Shown piece by piece: positions 27,836-35,450 of a stretch of 64,000 nucleotides of DNA. Within the stretch, counting starts at the first letter, position 1. Every line of letters begins with the position of its first letter. The stretch covers positions 62,001-126,000 of the forward strand of contig JAQVBE010000001.1 in the NCBI GenBank assembly GCA_028690445.1, given 5' to 3'. This stretch comes from Aliarcobacter sp. (GTDB taxonomy: Bacteria > Campylobacterota > Campylobacteria > Campylobacterales > Arcobacteraceae). The notes under the pieces were generated by a model. It ran no database searches, was not told the origin of the DNA, and was given only the letters and a program-made list of their open reading frames with translations. A program made the position numbers and the translations under genes.

Positions 27836-28561
27836 GTGGATAATTATAAAAAAGCATTTAATAAAGATGAAAAACTAGTAGATAAATATTTTAATAATAT
27901 AGAAAAGAGTGAGCAACAAAAATTTTTAGAGGAATTATTAAAAAAATCAGGTTTTAAGAATAGAAATATCGAGATTGCTGATATTGGTTGTGGAGGTGGT
28001 AAGGCAAGCTTCCATTTGAATCAGCTTTATAATAAAGCAAACTACAATTTACTTGACTATAATGAAAAAGCAATAGAGATTGCAAAAAATATTAATAAAG
28101 ATAAAAATTTCAGTTTTGAGGTTGGAAATATCTATAACTTACCTTATAAAGAAGATAGTTTTGATTTGACAGTTTGTTTAGTAGTAGTATCATTTATTGA
28201 AAATGCACAAAAAGCTATTGATGAATTGATAAGAGTAACTAAAAAAAATGGAAGAATAATTATTTCTGCATTAATTAATTTTGATCATGACGTTGATTTA
28301 TTAACAAAAGTTTTAGATAAGACAAGAGACAGTTCAAAAGATAATTTATATTTAATATATAATACATTTTCGAAAACTACCTTTGATGAATGGATTTCCT
28401 CTAAAATTAGCAACTTAAAATATTATAAATTCATAACAGAAAAGGATTTTATTTATGATGGTAAAGGTATTAATACTTATACTATAAATACTGAGAATGA
28501 AAAGATTCAATTAGCAGGTGGTATGAAACTGAATTGGGGTTTTATAGATATGATAAAATAA
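27836..28561 (+). CDS. Class I SAM-dependent methyltransferase
   Basis: A 241-residue methyltransferase. The SAM-binding motif I is IADIGCGGGKASFHL, followed by YNLLDYNEKAIEIAK (motif II), NIYNLPYKEDSFDLTVCL and a post-motif VTKKNGRIIISAL. GTG at 27836 is preferred over ATG at 27806: AAGGAGT lies six bases upstream and the ATG lies inside the SDR gene without a ribosome-binding site. In this setting it may methylate a hydroxyl, amino or carboxyl group of the flagellar sugar. The substrate cannot be read from the sequence. Confidence 0.75.
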   Translation: MDNYKKAFNKDEKLVDKYFNNIEKSEQQKFLEELLKKSGFKNRNIEIADIGCGGGKASFHLNQLYNKANYNLLDYNEKAIEIAKNINKDKNFSFEVGNIYNLPYKEDSFDLTVCLVVVSFIENAQKAIDELIRVTKKNGRIIISALINFDHDVDLLTKVLDKTRDSSKDNLYLIYNTFSKTTFDEWISSKISNLKYYKFITEKDFIYDGKGINTYTINTENEKIQLAGGMKLNWGFIDMIK

Positions 28562-28572
28562 AAGAGGTAAAA

Positions 28573-30570
28573 GTGAATAAAATACATGAAAATACGATAA
28601 ATTTATATCAAAAAAATATATCTTATTTAGAAAAAGTAGATAATAATCTATATAAAAAAATTAAACTTTTTGAAGAAGCGTTAAATTTAAATCATATTTC
28701 TCAGAAATATATTTTAGAATATAATGATAATTATTTTGATGTATTCGATAGTGAAAAAAATAGTTGGTTATATAATGAAAATTCAATTAATTATTCACGT
28801 TTAATGATAAAAGATTTAAATTTTGATACAAAGATAAATACATTCAAAACTTTTTATGACTATCAATATGATGATGAAGTTATAGAACGTGTTAAAAATT
28901 CAAATATTGAGTCCTCAGCGGTTTTAGGAATTTCTAATATTCTACATTACGTAAATAATAATCTACCTAAAAAAGAAATGTTTAGTAAAATTTACAATTA
29001 TATAGTTTTTGGAGTTGGACTTGGAATACATATTCCAATGATTCATAAAGAAATAAACGCAAAAATATATAACATCATAGAACCTTCCTTAGAACTTTTT
29101 AGATTATCTTTATTTGTTACAGATTATGCAGAAATTGCTAATAAAAGTGAGCTTATATTTTATATTGCAAATGATGAAAATGAATTTTATGAGAAATTTT
29201 CATTAAATTATATGCAAACTTTTTTTTATAATCATTATATAAAATTTTTTATGTTTAGTAAAAATTGTAATTTATATATAAATTCTATTCAAATGATGCT
29301 TACTTCACAGGGACATTATTTATATTCTTATGATAGAAAACTTATGAGTTTGAAAAGAACATTTATTAATGCAATACAAGAGTATAAGTATATTGATATA
29401 TCAAAAATAAGAGAAGTTGAACTTTTGTCATCTTTACCAGTATTAATTTTAGGAGCAGGTCCTTCTCTTCAAAATAAAATAAAATTTATAAAAAAACAAA
29501 AGAATAATTTTTTTATAATCGCAGTTTATGGAACCATGCCGTTTTTAGAAAAACACAATATCAAACCAGATGTAATAGTTCAGTATGACGAAGGAGATGT
29601 TGGGGTTTATGATACGATTTTAGAACTTAAAGATATATCTTTTTTTAAAGATACTTTTTTTCTTTTTTCATCTCATCTAGATGAAAAAATATATAATAGT
29701 TTTAATAAAGAAAATATTTATGTTTTTCAAGCTATGTTTAAAGCAAAAGAGAGATTAGGAAGTTTAACTTCACCGTCAGTAGGAGAAATGGCATTCGTAT
29801 TATCTGTTATATTAGGATTTAGAAAAATATTTATGCTAGGAATTGATATGTCTCTTGATCCAGAAACTGGAAAATCACATTATGATGGGTATATTAGTAA
29901 TGAGGCAACAAAAGAGAAAGAAGAGTTATCAAATGAAGTATTTAGTTTTAGAAAAAATATTATTCCTATAAAAGGTAATTTTCTAGAAGAAGTTAAAACT
30001 TTACCTCTGTATATGACTTCAATAAGACAGTTGGAAAGTCATATAAAAGATTTAAGAAATAAAGTTAGTCTTGATATATATAATTTTTCAAATGGAGCTT
30101 TTTTTCAAGGTACACTACCTTATAAAACTGAAGAATATAAAAATTTAGAGAATATAAATAGTAAAAAGAGTTTATATAAAAGTATTAAAAATTATTTGAA
30201 TTTATTATCTACAAAAGAATTTAATAAAAATGATATAGAAATTATAAATAATAAAATTGAAGATGCTAAAAAAATTAAAAATGTAATAAAAAAATTTGGA
30301 AAGATAAAAAATTTAGATGAAGATCAATTTAAATTAAAACTTCATGAAATTCAAGAAAATTTTTGTGAAGGATATGTTTGTTATGATTTACAAAAAATTC
30401 TTAATAATTATTTTAGCTTTGTAATACACTATATTTTTTATCTTTTTAATTTAGAAAAGCTTTCAAATAAAAAAGAACATATTAAAAATTTACAAGGATT
30501 ACTTTGTAAACAATTATTAAAGATAGTAGATGCATATATAGAAAGTTTGGAATTAACTAAAAGTGTATAA
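28573..30570 (+). CDS. maf: Maf (motility accessory factor) flagellin glycosyltransferase, DUF115
   Basis: A 665-residue protein of the Maf family, which transfers CMP-nonulosonic acids to Ser/Thr of flagellin in the cytoplasm. The DUF115 core is clear: PVLILGAGPSLQNKIKFIK, then FIIAVYGTMPFLEKHNIKPD, VQYDEGDVG, and KIFMLGIDMSLDPETGKSHYDGY. GTG at 28573 is chosen because GAGG precedes it; ATG at 28534 lies inside the methyltransferase gene. The N-terminal and C-terminal thirds are very AT-rich and Lys/Asn-rich. It is the last gene of the island and converges with flagellin, its likely protein acceptor. Confidence 0.85.
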   Translation: MNKIHENTINLYQKNISYLEKVDNNLYKKIKLFEEALNLNHISQKYILEYNDNYFDVFDSEKNSWLYNENSINYSRLMIKDLNFDTKINTFKTFYDYQYDDEVIERVKNSNIESSAVLGISNILHYVNNNLPKKEMFSKIYNYIVFGVGLGIHIPMIHKEINAKIYNIIEPSLELFRLSLFVTDYAEIANKSELIFYIANDENEFYEKFSLNYMQTFFYNHYIKFFMFSKNCNLYINSIQMMLTSQGHYLYSYDRKLMSLKRTFINAIQEYKYIDISKIREVELLSSLPVLILGAGPSLQNKIKFIKKQKNNFFIIAVYGTMPFLEKHNIKPDVIVQYDEGDVGVYDTILELKDISFFKDTFFLFSSHLDEKIYNSFNKENIYVFQAMFKAKERLGSLTSPSVGEMAFVLSVILGFRKIFMLGIDMSLDPETGKSHYDGYISNEATKEKEELSNEVFSFRKNIIPIKGNFLEEVKTLPLYMTSIRQLESHIKDLRNKVSLDIYNFSNGAFFQGTLPYKTEEYKNLENINSKKSLYKSIKNYLNLLSTKEFNKNDIEIINNKIEDAKKIKNVIKKFGKIKNLDEDQFKLKLHEIQENFCEGYVCYDLQKILNNYFSFVIHYIFYLFNLEKLSNKKEHIKNLQGLLCKQLLKIVDAYIESLELTKSV

Positions 30571-30609
30571 AGTAGTGATATAAAATCACTACTTTAATAC
30601 TTGTTTTTA
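30568..30609. terminator. Terminator between maf and flagellin
   Basis: A perfect 12-bp stem (30568-30579 with 30585-30596, 5-base loop) overlaps the stop codon of maf and is followed by a broken T-run (TTGTTTTTA). It lies between the two convergent genes and ends the island transcript; in the other direction the T-run is weak. Confidence 0.7.
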
Positions 30610-30611
30610 GA

Positions 30612-31967
30612 TTATTGAAGTAATTTAAGAACATTTTGTTGAACAGCATTTGCTTGACTGATTGCATAAGCACCAGCTTGAGAAATGATGTTTTGTTTGT
30701 TGAAGTTTGCAGACTCAGCTGCATAATCAACATCTCTAATAATAGATTCAGCTGCTTTTACATTTGTAGCTTGAGTCATTAAGTTTCTAACAGCAGATTC
30801 TACTTGGTTTTGAGTCGAACCTATATCTCCTCTATATCCATTTAAATCTGTTAGTGCATTATCTATTATATTTTGGAATTTATCAGCAGTTGTTTTCGTT
30901 AACTGATTTTCCGTTAATGCAGCTAATGAAGATAATAAATCACCACCTTTAATATCACCACCTGTAATATATACATTTCCATCTGTTGTTTTGTCAAGAT
31001 TTTTAACTTTAACTGTGTCTGTAGCAGTAGAGTTAAGAGTTATACCACCAAGACCTGTTGCATCAGTAGTTAGAGTCATTTTACTTACATTTAGTGAACC
31101 TAAATCAAGCTTAGTACCACTAGCAAGAGTATATCCAGCTGAAGCACTACCCGTAAGTTTTCCAGAAGCACCACTTGCAGCAACGATTGCATCTAAAACT
31201 TTTGCAGTTTCAGTATCTACATCTGTGATAGTCATATCTCCTGTGGCAATTGTAACTGACTGAATAACTCCTGAAACTTGAAGTTTTTCACTTTGCGCAG
31301 TAGATCCTGTAGCAGTACCAACAGCAGTTTTAAATACCATATCCCCACCTGCAGCTTCTTTTAATTCCATACTAGCGCCTTGAGCGATAACATTAGAACC
31401 AGTTGCAGCAGCTACACCACCTGATGTAATGGCAATTGCCCCACCACCTAAACCATTTGTATTTGATTGAATGGCATTATTTTTAATAACATCATTTTTT
31501 GATTCACCAATTTGGAAAGCTAATGCAGAAGAAGCATTTGTATCGCTAGCTGAAGTTTGTAGTAAAACATTACCATTGTAGTTAGTTTGTTCAGCAATAT
31601 TATCTAGTTGCTCCAAAAGTTTTACAATATCTTTTCTGATAGACTCTCTACCATCAGCAGATGTAGTATCTGTGTTAGCTTGAATTAATTTAGCTTTGAT
31701 CGTATCAAGAATATTTGATTGTTCAGCCATTGATTTATCTGCAATTTGAAGTAATGAAACAGCTGAATTACCATTTGTAATACCTTGATTGATAGAAGTT
31801 GCTTGAGTTCTAAGTTTATCAGCAATTGCTAAACCAGAAGCATCATCAGAAGCTTTATTAATTCTTAAACCTGTTGATAACTTTTCTAATGAACCAGTAA
31901 TACTTTTAGAAGTATTTTGTGCAGCATCTTGCGCTGTTAATGATGAAACGTTAGTATTAATTCTCAT
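30612..31967 (-). CDS. Flagellin
   Basis: A 451-residue flagellin, the filament subunit exported by the flagellar type III system. The conserved D0/D1 parts are at both ends: MRINTNVSSLTAQDAAQ and LSTGLRINKASDDASGLAIA at the N-terminus, and ESAVRNLMTQATNVKAAES with a C-terminal QANAVQQNVLKLLQ. The central region, about residues 140-350, is variable and rich in Ser, Thr, Gly and Ala, giving many possible O-glycosylation sites. Whether it is FlaA or FlaB cannot be told. ATG has AAGGAT upstream. It converges with maf, which supports its being the glycosylation target. Confidence 0.93.
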   Translation of the reverse strand: MRINTNVSSLTAQDAAQNTSKSITGSLEKLSTGLRINKASDDASGLAIADKLRTQATSINQGITNGNSAVSLLQIADKSMAEQSNILDTIKAKLIQANTDTTSADGRESIRKDIVKLLEQLDNIAEQTNYNGNVLLQTSASDTNASSALAFQIGESKNDVIKNNAIQSNTNGLGGGAIAITSGGVAAATGSNVIAQGASMELKEAAGGDMVFKTAVGTATGSTAQSEKLQVSGVIQSVTIATGDMTITDVDTETAKVLDAIVAASGASGKLTGSASAGYTLASGTKLDLGSLNVSKMTLTTDATGLGGITLNSTATDTVKVKNLDKTTDGNVYITGGDIKGGDLLSSLAALTENQLTKTTADKFQNIIDNALTDLNGYRGDIGSTQNQVESAVRNLMTQATNVKAAESIIRDVDYAAESANFNKQNIISQAGAYAISQANAVQQNVLKLLQ

Positions 31968-32096
31968 AATAAATCCTTTTTATATATGACACATTGTGAT
32001 TTGACTCACTACCTCTTACCTTCTTGTTCCTTTAAAAAGTCCCAAGCATAGAGAGGAAATTTCTCTTCTCTCTTCGGAATCCATCGATCCCTAATC

Positions 32097-32102
32097 TTTA
32101 TA
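32097..32102 (-). promoter_or_regulatory. Possible flagellin promoter -10 with a long leader
   Basis: On the minus strand TATAAA occurs about 130 bases before the flagellin ATG. TAAAG within it is also like a sigma-28 -35 box, with CCGAAGA about 18 bases further as a poor -10. No sigma-54 GG-N10-GC site is seen. Either reading implies an untranslated leader of about 100-125 bases. Weakly supported. Confidence 0.25.
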
Positions 32103-32141
32103 TTGAAAGTATTACACACCATTTCTTAAAATTAGATTAAA

Positions 32142-33266
32142 TTATTTAATCTTTTTTAGGATTACTCCACTTTCAATATGATTTGTATATGCAAATTGAT
32201 CAAATAGTGCAAATTTAAGGATTTCATGGGTCTTTACAAGCTCATTTAAGTCTCTGTGTAAAGTTTCTGGATTACATGATATATATATAATTTGTTCAAA
32301 ATCTTTAGCTAATGCTCTTGTTGTATCATCAAGTCCAGATCTTGGTGGATCCATAAATATAGTATCAAAGTTATAATCTTTTAAATTTACGTCTTTTAAT
32401 CTATTGAAAGTTCGCACTTCTTTAAGTCCTTGCACAAACTCTTCTGCACTCATTCTAATAAACTGAATTTTATTTACATTGTTTAATTCACAGTTTTTTA
32501 AAGCTGACTTTATAGATGTTTTTGAAATTTCTGTTGCTAGAACTTTATTAAATTTAGTTGATAAGGGAATTGTAAAATTCCCACCACCACAATAAAGTTC
32601 ACATAAATCTTTTGAAGAATTTTCTATATTATTCAAAACCCATTCAATCATTTGAATATTTACATTTGTATTTGGCTGAGTAAATCCACCTTCTTGATAT
32701 GCAAACTTAAATTCTTGGGTATTTATTTTTAGGTTTTCATTTATTGAATCACTATTAAGTATAATTTTTTGCTTTCTACTTCTTCCCATGATTTTAATAT
32801 TGAGCTTTTTTTCAAGCTGTTTTGCTAATTCATTCCACTTTTCATCAAGTTTTTTATGATATATCAAAGTTACAAGCATATCGTTTGTAGAACTATCTAA
32901 AAATTCAACGGCAAAAAGTTTGTAAGAAAGGATTAAATCTTCCATAAGTAGATTTAAAAGTTTTGGCATGATTTCTTGAATATGTGAACTTACAATTTGG
33001 CATGAGTTTATCTCTAAAATATTTTTATTAAAATCATTCATAGCATAAGATAAAATCTCTTTACCATTTTCATCTTTTTCCCACCAAATTCTAAACTCAG
33101 CTCTATTTCTAAAAGCTTTTTCTTCACTTTTTATAATGTCAAAATCCATAGTTGTAAAGTCTGAAAATCTATCTTTTTCTCTTTGTAATTTAAAATTTAG
33201 TTGTTCATCATAAGATTTATCGTATAAAACACAAGAAGCACATTTGCCAAAATATTCACAATTCAT
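32142..33266 (-). CDS. trmA: tRNA (uracil-5-)-methyltransferase, with RlmD-like cysteine motif
   Basis: A 374-residue SAM-dependent methyltransferase that makes m5U54 in tRNA. TrmA-specific blocks are FRNRAEFRIWW, LIYHKKLDEKW, FTQPNTNVNIQMIEW and LCELYCGGGNFTIPL. NRLKDVNLKDYNFDTIFMDPPRSGLD (in part) and the catalytic cysteine in ISCNPETL follow. Unusually, the N-terminus has Cys3, Cys9 and Cys12 (CEYFGKCASC), and another Cys occurs in INSCQIV. This is the spacing that binds a 4Fe-4S cluster in RlmC/RlmD but is absent from Escherichia coli TrmA. The ATG has AAGGAT upstream. Confidence 0.88.
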   Translation of the reverse strand: MNCEYFGKCASCVLYDKSYDEQLNFKLQREKDRFSDFTTMDFDIIKSEEKAFRNRAEFRIWWEKDENGKEILSYAMNDFNKNILEINSCQIVSSHIQEIMPKLLNLLMEDLILSYKLFAVEFLDSSTNDMLVTLIYHKKLDEKWNELAKQLEKKLNIKIMGRSRKQKIILNSDSINENLKINTQEFKFAYQEGGFTQPNTNVNIQMIEWVLNNIENSSKDLCELYCGGGNFTIPLSTKFNKVLATEISKTSIKSALKNCELNNVNKIQFIRMSAEEFVQGLKEVRTFNRLKDVNLKDYNFDTIFMDPPRSGLDDTTRALAKDFEQIIYISCNPETLHRDLNELVKTHEILKFALFDQFAYTNHIESGVILKKIK

Positions 33267-33348
33267 TAAAATCCTTAGTTATTTAAACTTGTATTATATA
33301 AGATTATAGGTATTTGTCTCTTTAAAGATAAAAAATTAAGCTTTAGGG

Positions 33349-33354
33349 TATAAT
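33349..33354 (+). promoter_or_regulatory. -10 element for the relBE-helicase transcript
   Basis: A perfect TATAAT lies 31 bases before the antitoxin ATG at 33386, in the divergent gap with trmA. No convincing -35 box is seen. Confidence 0.55.
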
Positions 33355-33385
33355 CCGTAGATGTTTAGAAAATAGGAGAATGTTT

Positions 33386-33574
33386 ATGAAATCATTAGTA
33401 ATAAATATAAAAGATGACACTATTGTCGATAAAGTTTTATGGATGTTAGAACATTTCAAAAATGATGGATTGGAAATAATCTCAAAAGAAGATATGGAAG
33501 ATTTAAAATTCTTAAAAGAGACAAGAAGTGAAGAAAAAATAAATTTTGAAGATTATTTAATAAATGCAAATTGA
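33386..33574 (+). CDS. RelB-like antitoxin
   Basis: A 62-residue acidic protein that overlaps the following RelE-like toxin by 11 bases, the normal arrangement of a type II toxin-antitoxin pair. The N-terminal half (SLVINIKDDTIVDKVLWMLEHF) is probably the DNA-binding and dimerisation part, and the acidic C-terminal tail would wrap the toxin. ATG at 33386 has AGGAGA at ideal spacing; the ATG at 33380 directly touches that site. The sequence of antitoxins is poorly conserved, so the call depends on the toxin partner. Confidence 0.72.
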   Translation: MKSLVINIKDDTIVDKVLWMLEHFKNDGLEIISKEDMEDLKFLKETRSEEKINFEDYLINAN

Positions 33575-33806
33575 AATTAGAAAGAGTGCAATAAAAGATT
33601 TAAAACAAATTTCAGAACCTTATAAAACAAAAATACATAATAAAATATTAGAACTAAAAAAATTCCCAAATTTACAAAATATAAAAAAACTCACAAATTT
33701 TGAACCAGCTTATAGACTAAGAATTGGAGATTATAGAGTTCTTTTCGATATTGAAAATGAGCTTGTAATAATTGGTAGAGTTTTACACAGAAAAGAAAGT
33801 TATTAA
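33564..33806 (+). CDS. RelE/ParE-family toxin
   Basis: An 80-residue basic protein of the RelE/ParE superfamily. It starts with the typical strand-helix IEIRKSAIKDLKQISEPYKTKI (in part) and has the conserved core YRLRIGDYRVLFDIE followed by the C-terminal HRKESY. The latter's His, Arg and Tyr are the positions used for mRNA cleavage in RelE ribonucleases, so it is more likely RelE than ParE. The helicase gene begins three bases after its stop, so the module and the helicase are very probably co-transcribed. Confidence 0.8.
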   Translation: MQIEIRKSAIKDLKQISEPYKTKIHNKILELKKFPNLQNIKKLTNFEPAYRLRIGDYRVLFDIENELVIIGRVLHRKESY

Positions 33807-33809
33807 AAT

Positions 33810-35390
33810 ATGAAAGAAAATTGGCAACAACAACTACAAACGCTATTAAACTGTGATTTAAAAACCTTATATCCATTGGCAAGAAGTCTGAATAGAAAAT
33901 TAGAATTTTATGTGGGACCTACAAATTCAGGTAAAACATATAATGCAATGCAAAAACTAAAAGAAGCAAATTCTGGACTTTATTTAGCACCTTTACGGCT
34001 TTTAGCACTTGAAGGTTATGAAGATTTAAAGGCTTCAAATATTCAAGCTTCATTAATAACTGGTGAAGAGCAAATGTTAAATGAAGATGCAGCTCATGTT
34101 TGCTCAACCATTGAAATGATAGATTTTGATTTAGATGTTGATGTGGCAGTTATCGATGAAGTTCAAATGTTAGATGATTCTGATCGAGGTTGGGCTTGGG
34201 TAAATGCGATTATTGGTTGTCCTGCTAAGAAGATTATTATGACGGGAAGTGTAAATGCACTTGATGCTGTTAAAAGAATTGCAGCTTATCTTGAAGAAGA
34301 TTTAGAGATTGTAAAACATCAAAGAAAAAATGAGTTAAAAGTTCTTCCAAAATGGACACCTTTAGAAAAACTTGAAGATGGAACAGCATTAATTGCTTTT
34401 TCAAGAAGAGATGTTTTACAACTAAAACAAAAACTTCAAAAAAAATACACGGTTTCAGTGATTTATGGAAATTTATCTCCTGAAGTAAGACGTGATGAAG
34501 CCCAAAGATTTAGAGAGAAAAAAAGTCAGATTTTAATAGCAACAGATGCCATTGCAATGGGATTAAATCTTCCTATTAAAACAATTTTATTTACAACTGA
34601 TACAAAATTTGATGGTGTTAGCAAAAGAAAAATCACAGTTAATGAAATAGTTCAAATTGCAGGTCGTGCAGGGCGATATGGACATTTTGAAGCTGGATAT
34701 TTGGGTGCAACAAGAAGAGATGTTTTAGACCATGTAAGACTTGAAGTTGAAAGTTCAATAAAAACTATAAAACCACCATTTAAAGTAAAAATAAATAATA
34801 ATCAACTTGAAGCCCTAGCAGCTCACATAAAAACAAACTCTTTAACAAAAGTATTAAAGTTTTTTGCTGATAATATGTATTTTTCAGGACCGTTTATAGC
34901 TGCAAATATTTCATCTATGCTTGAAGCTGCAAAAATTGTTGATACAAGATTTAATCTAAAACTTGAAGATAAATATCTTTTAGCTCAAGCTCCAATAACA
35001 ACTAAATCAACTATTATTTTACAAGCTTATGAAGCTTATATTGCAAGTGTTATTAAGAAAAAAGTTTGCCATTACAAACCATCTATTACTCTTCCTAAAA
35101 AAGCAATAACCCAAAGGGATTTACTTTTAGTGGAAGATGAGGTTAAAAAAATATCTTTATATTTATGGCTTTCATATAAACTTCCTGAACTTTTTCCTGA
35201 CCATGATAAGGCTTATATTTTAAGAAACTCTTTTAATTCATTTATTGAAAAATCTTTAAAAGGAAATTTAATAGAAGAAGATAGCTCAAAAAAGCCATTT
35301 ACAAGACCATTTCCAAGACGGGAAAATGATTCTAAAGAATCAACAAATCACAAAAAAGATTATAGACCAAGAAGACGAAAAACAATTTAA
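33810..35390 (+). CDS. Suv3-type superfamily 2 RNA/DNA helicase
   Basis: A 526-residue ATP-dependent helicase resembling the mitochondrial degradosome helicase SUV3. The Walker A motif is GPTNSGKT at 36-43, motif Ia is LYLAPLRLLALEGYE, the Walker B box is DEVQ at 116-119 and motif III is MTGS. The second lobe shows IYGNLSPEVRRDEAQRF, LIATDAIAMGLNLPI and motif VI IAGRAGRYG. A basic, disordered C-terminal tail (RPFPRRENDSKES and DYRPRRRKTI) could bind RNA. It is immediately downstream of a toxin-antitoxin pair and upstream of an ankyrin gene. Substrate and partner nuclease are unknown. Confidence 0.82.
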   Translation: MKENWQQQLQTLLNCDLKTLYPLARSLNRKLEFYVGPTNSGKTYNAMQKLKEANSGLYLAPLRLLALEGYEDLKASNIQASLITGEEQMLNEDAAHVCSTIEMIDFDLDVDVAVIDEVQMLDDSDRGWAWVNAIIGCPAKKIIMTGSVNALDAVKRIAAYLEEDLEIVKHQRKNELKVLPKWTPLEKLEDGTALIAFSRRDVLQLKQKLQKKYTVSVIYGNLSPEVRRDEAQRFREKKSQILIATDAIAMGLNLPIKTILFTTDTKFDGVSKRKITVNEIVQIAGRAGRYGHFEAGYLGATRRDVLDHVRLEVESSIKTIKPPFKVKINNNQLEALAAHIKTNSLTKVLKFFADNMYFSGPFIAANISSMLEAAKIVDTRFNLKLEDKYLLAQAPITTKSTIILQAYEAYIASVIKKKVCHYKPSITLPKKAITQRDLLLVEDEVKKISLYLWLSYKLPELFPDHDKAYILRNSFNSFIEKSLKGNLIEEDSSKKPFTRPFPRRENDSKESTNHKKDYRPRRRKTI

Positions 35391-35450
35391 TATAAAATTA
35401 GCTAAAATTATATATTTAACAAGCTCTAAAATGTAGAAGGATTTAATATC

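Noticed and set aside
30991-31263. 90-residue plus-strand open frame inside flagellin
   Set aside because: Antisense to the low-complexity central part of flagellin; its Val/Ser/Ala-rich composition mirrors the Thr/Ala/Gly codons of the real gene.
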